Shown one piece after another: positions 12,999-14,228 of a stretch of DNA of 14,228 nucleotides. Made by a program: the position numbers and the translations under genes. This DNA comes from Clostridiales bacterium. GTDB lineage: Bacteria > Bacillota > Clostridia > Oscillospirales > Oscillospiraceae. The stretch is from assembly GCA_021203685.1 (NCBI GenBank), contig JAJQAS010000068.1, positions 1 to 14,228 of the forward strand, written 5' to 3'. Each line of letters begins with the position of its first letter. Within the stretch, counting starts at the first letter, position 1. The notes under the pieces are model-generated. The model had not been told where the DNA came from. It saw only the letters and a program-made list of their open reading frames with translations, and made no database searches.

Positions 12999-13907
12999 AT
13001 GAGCAGAGACACCGAAAACGCCATGGAACAGGCGCTGGAATTTCTTGCCGCCCATGAGGATGAAATCAAGGACGAAGAGGATGCCAACCGTCTGTTTCAG
13101 GAATTTGCGAAGCAGTACAACAGCGGCCAGATTCAGCCGCGTTCCTTCCAGCCGGAGACGGCGGACGACTATTTGTCGCTGGCGGAGGATGCCAAAACCA
13201 AAAAGGCGGCCATGGGCTACCTCAAAAAGGCCCTGGAGCTGGAGCCAGACAACCTGGACGCCCTGCTGATGCAGGCGGAGCGGAACGCCAAGTGGCCTCT
13301 GGACCTGGTGCTTTCCCTGCCGCCCATCATTGAAAAGGGCGACGCGCTGATGGAGCGGGAGGGCCACTTCCGGGAGGACATGGGCGATTTCTGGGGCGTT
13401 CTGGAGACCCGGCCCTATATGCGCCTGCGGTACGCCTACCTGGACGCCCTGAAAAACAGCGGCATGATGCGCAAGGCGGTGGCCGAGGGTGAACGGCTGC
13501 TGGAGCTGTGCGAGGACGACAACCTGGGCGTTCGCTACGACCTGATCTTCCTGTATGCCCATCTGGAGGAGGAGGAAAAGGCCCTGGCGCTGTTCAACGC
13601 CTCTGAGTACAGCAAAGATGACTGTCAGATGCTGCTGGCGCTCTCCATCCTCTACTTCAAGCTGGGAGAGCTGGACACCTCTCGGGACTACCTGAAAAAG
13701 CTGCGCTGGCGCAACAAAGACACCAAGAAGTTCCTCCGGCTGGTGTGCCGTGGAGACCAGGAGGAGATTTTCGCCGCCGGCGGCAGCGGGTTCGGCTACC
13801 GGCCCTGCACCATCGAGGAATTGGTCATGGTATTCCAGGAGAATGTGTTCCTGTTGACTTCTGTGATGAACTACTTCCAGTGGGCAAACAAGCAGCTTAA
13901 AAATTAA
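12999..13907 (+). CDS. TPR-like helical repeat protein, function unknown
   Basis: 302 residues, soluble, acidic and all-helical. TPR-like pairs of helices are seen at about 57-90 (AAMGYLKKALELEPDNLDALL), 142-172 (RLRYAYLDALKNSGMMRKAV), 177-205 (VRYDLIFLYAHLEEEEKALA) and 211-240 (LLALSILYFKLGELDTSRDY). This is a scaffold or protein-binding fold, so no enzymatic role is suggested. The start at 12999 was chosen because GGAGG lies 9-10 nt upstream; the in-frame GTG at 12981 overlaps that site. It follows ispE by 33 bp and is probably in the same transcript. Similar TPR proteins occur in clostridia, but I know no specific function. Confidence 0.75.
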   Translation: MSRDTENAMEQALEFLAAHEDEIKDEEDANRLFQEFAKQYNSGQIQPRSFQPETADDYLSLAEDAKTKKAAMGYLKKALELEPDNLDALLMQAERNAKWPLDLVLSLPPIIEKGDALMEREGHFREDMGDFWGVLETRPYMRLRYAYLDALKNSGMMRKAVAEGERLLELCEDDNLGVRYDLIFLYAHLEEEEKALALFNASEYSKDDCQMLLALSILYFKLGELDTSRDYLKKLRWRNKDTKKFLRLVCRGDQEEIFAAGGSGFGYRPCTIEELVMVFQENVFLLTSVMNYFQWANKQLKN

Positions 13908-13913
13908 CCTGGG

Positions 13914-14145
13914 TATTCCGTTGAATCAGCCGCGTTGTGATAAGCTATTAGCCGTTAGCCGTTAGCTGTTAGTCAGGTGCTTCCGGTCTAACGCAAAAAG
14001 CTGGAAAGAAAGCTGAGTACAAAACCACCCATTTGTAAAGATATGCAAACGGTAAGCGCAGCACGTAACGTCCAGGAATCACAAAGCTAATAGCTAATAG
14101 CTGAGAGCTAAACACTAAAATGCTTATAGCTGAGTAAAAGGGATA
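13914..14145 (+). repeat. Dispersed palindromic repeat, copy C (uninterrupted)
   Basis: Starts 7 bp after the last stop codon. It contains AATCAGCCGCGTTGTGATAA, TTAGCTGTTAGTCAGG, CATTTGTAAAG, a CACAAAGCTAATAGC block and the right tip GCTGAGTAAAAGGGA (14129-14143). Matching blocks in the same order are in copies A and B. Because it lacks the 160-bp insertion, it documents the empty site of that element. The left tip is degenerate. Confidence 0.85.
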
Positions 14146-14177
14146 GTCAGTAAACGAAAAATGGTATAACCCAACGA

Positions 14178-14222
14178 AACACCGTCCATACTGTAGGTAA
14201 AACCAACGGTATGGGCGGTGTT
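14178..14222. other. Long hairpin at the right edge
   Basis: AACACCGTCCATAC (14178-14191) pairs with GTATGGGCGGTGTT (14209-14222), 14 bp with one G-T pair and a 17-nt loop. No clear T-run follows within the window, so it may be a terminator cut by the edge, a leader structure of the next gene, or another repeat. Confidence 0.45.
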
Positions 14223-14228
14223 GTTATG

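Noticed and set aside
7871..14145. CRISPR array
   Set aside because: The repeats are kilobases apart, long, in mixed orientation and without regular spacers.

Overview
The window reads as chromosomal DNA of a GC-rich, endospore-forming member of Clostridia. The Oscillospiraceae (Flavonifractor/Oscillibacter-like gut bacteria) are the best guess. Reasons: an unmistakable Spo0A, Gram-positive families (VanZ, DUF1836, PucR-type regulator, FtsEX with a coiled-coil NlpC/P60 hydrolase), strong AGGAGG ribosome sites, and GC-rich codon use set against AT-rich intergenic DNA. The genus assignment is inference.

Layout. 1-500: AT-rich, decayed DNA holding a 19-codon stump of an acyltransferase gene, a fragment of a small transposable element, and hairpins resembling the 3' end of a small holin-like toxin gene. 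501-3043 (minus strand): spo0A and a separate VanZ-like membrane protein gene, divided by a strong terminator. 3246-6016 (plus): a DUF1836 putative regulator with a consensus promoter and leader hairpin, an RsuA-type rRNA pseudouridine synthase, and a PucR/CdaR-type regulator with its own promoter and terminator. 6035-9609 (plus): a cell-wall division module with a strong promoter, ftsE, ftsX (overlapping, TTG start) and a secreted coiled-coil + NlpC/P60 hydrolase ending at a strong terminator. 10135-13907 (plus): thrH, a DUF1015 gene, ispE and a TPR-type helical protein gene.

How the genes fit together. FtsEX and the hydrolase form the Gram-positive FtsEX-CwlO/PcsB arrangement, in which an ABC-type complex at the membrane switches on a peptidoglycan endopeptidase outside. 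An exact 0A-box-like site sits on the predicted ftsE start point, and more lie upstream of spo0A, so Spo0A could act on both. ThrH (phosphoserine phosphatase/homoserine phosphotransferase) next to DUF1015 suggests a small serine/phosphoserine metabolic unit, joined to housekeeping isoprenoid synthesis (ispE) by an ATGA overlap.

The most unusual content is intergenic. A family of imperfectly palindromic repeats of about 205-230 bp occurs three times (7871-8036, 9683-10052 inverted, 13914-14145). The middle copy is split by a 160-bp MITE-like element with 17-bp terminal inverted repeats and a 4-bp CTAA target duplication. The uninterrupted third copy shows the empty site. The first two repeats flank the hydrolase gene in opposite orientation. 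No tRNA, rRNA, CRISPR array or intact transposase gene was seen.
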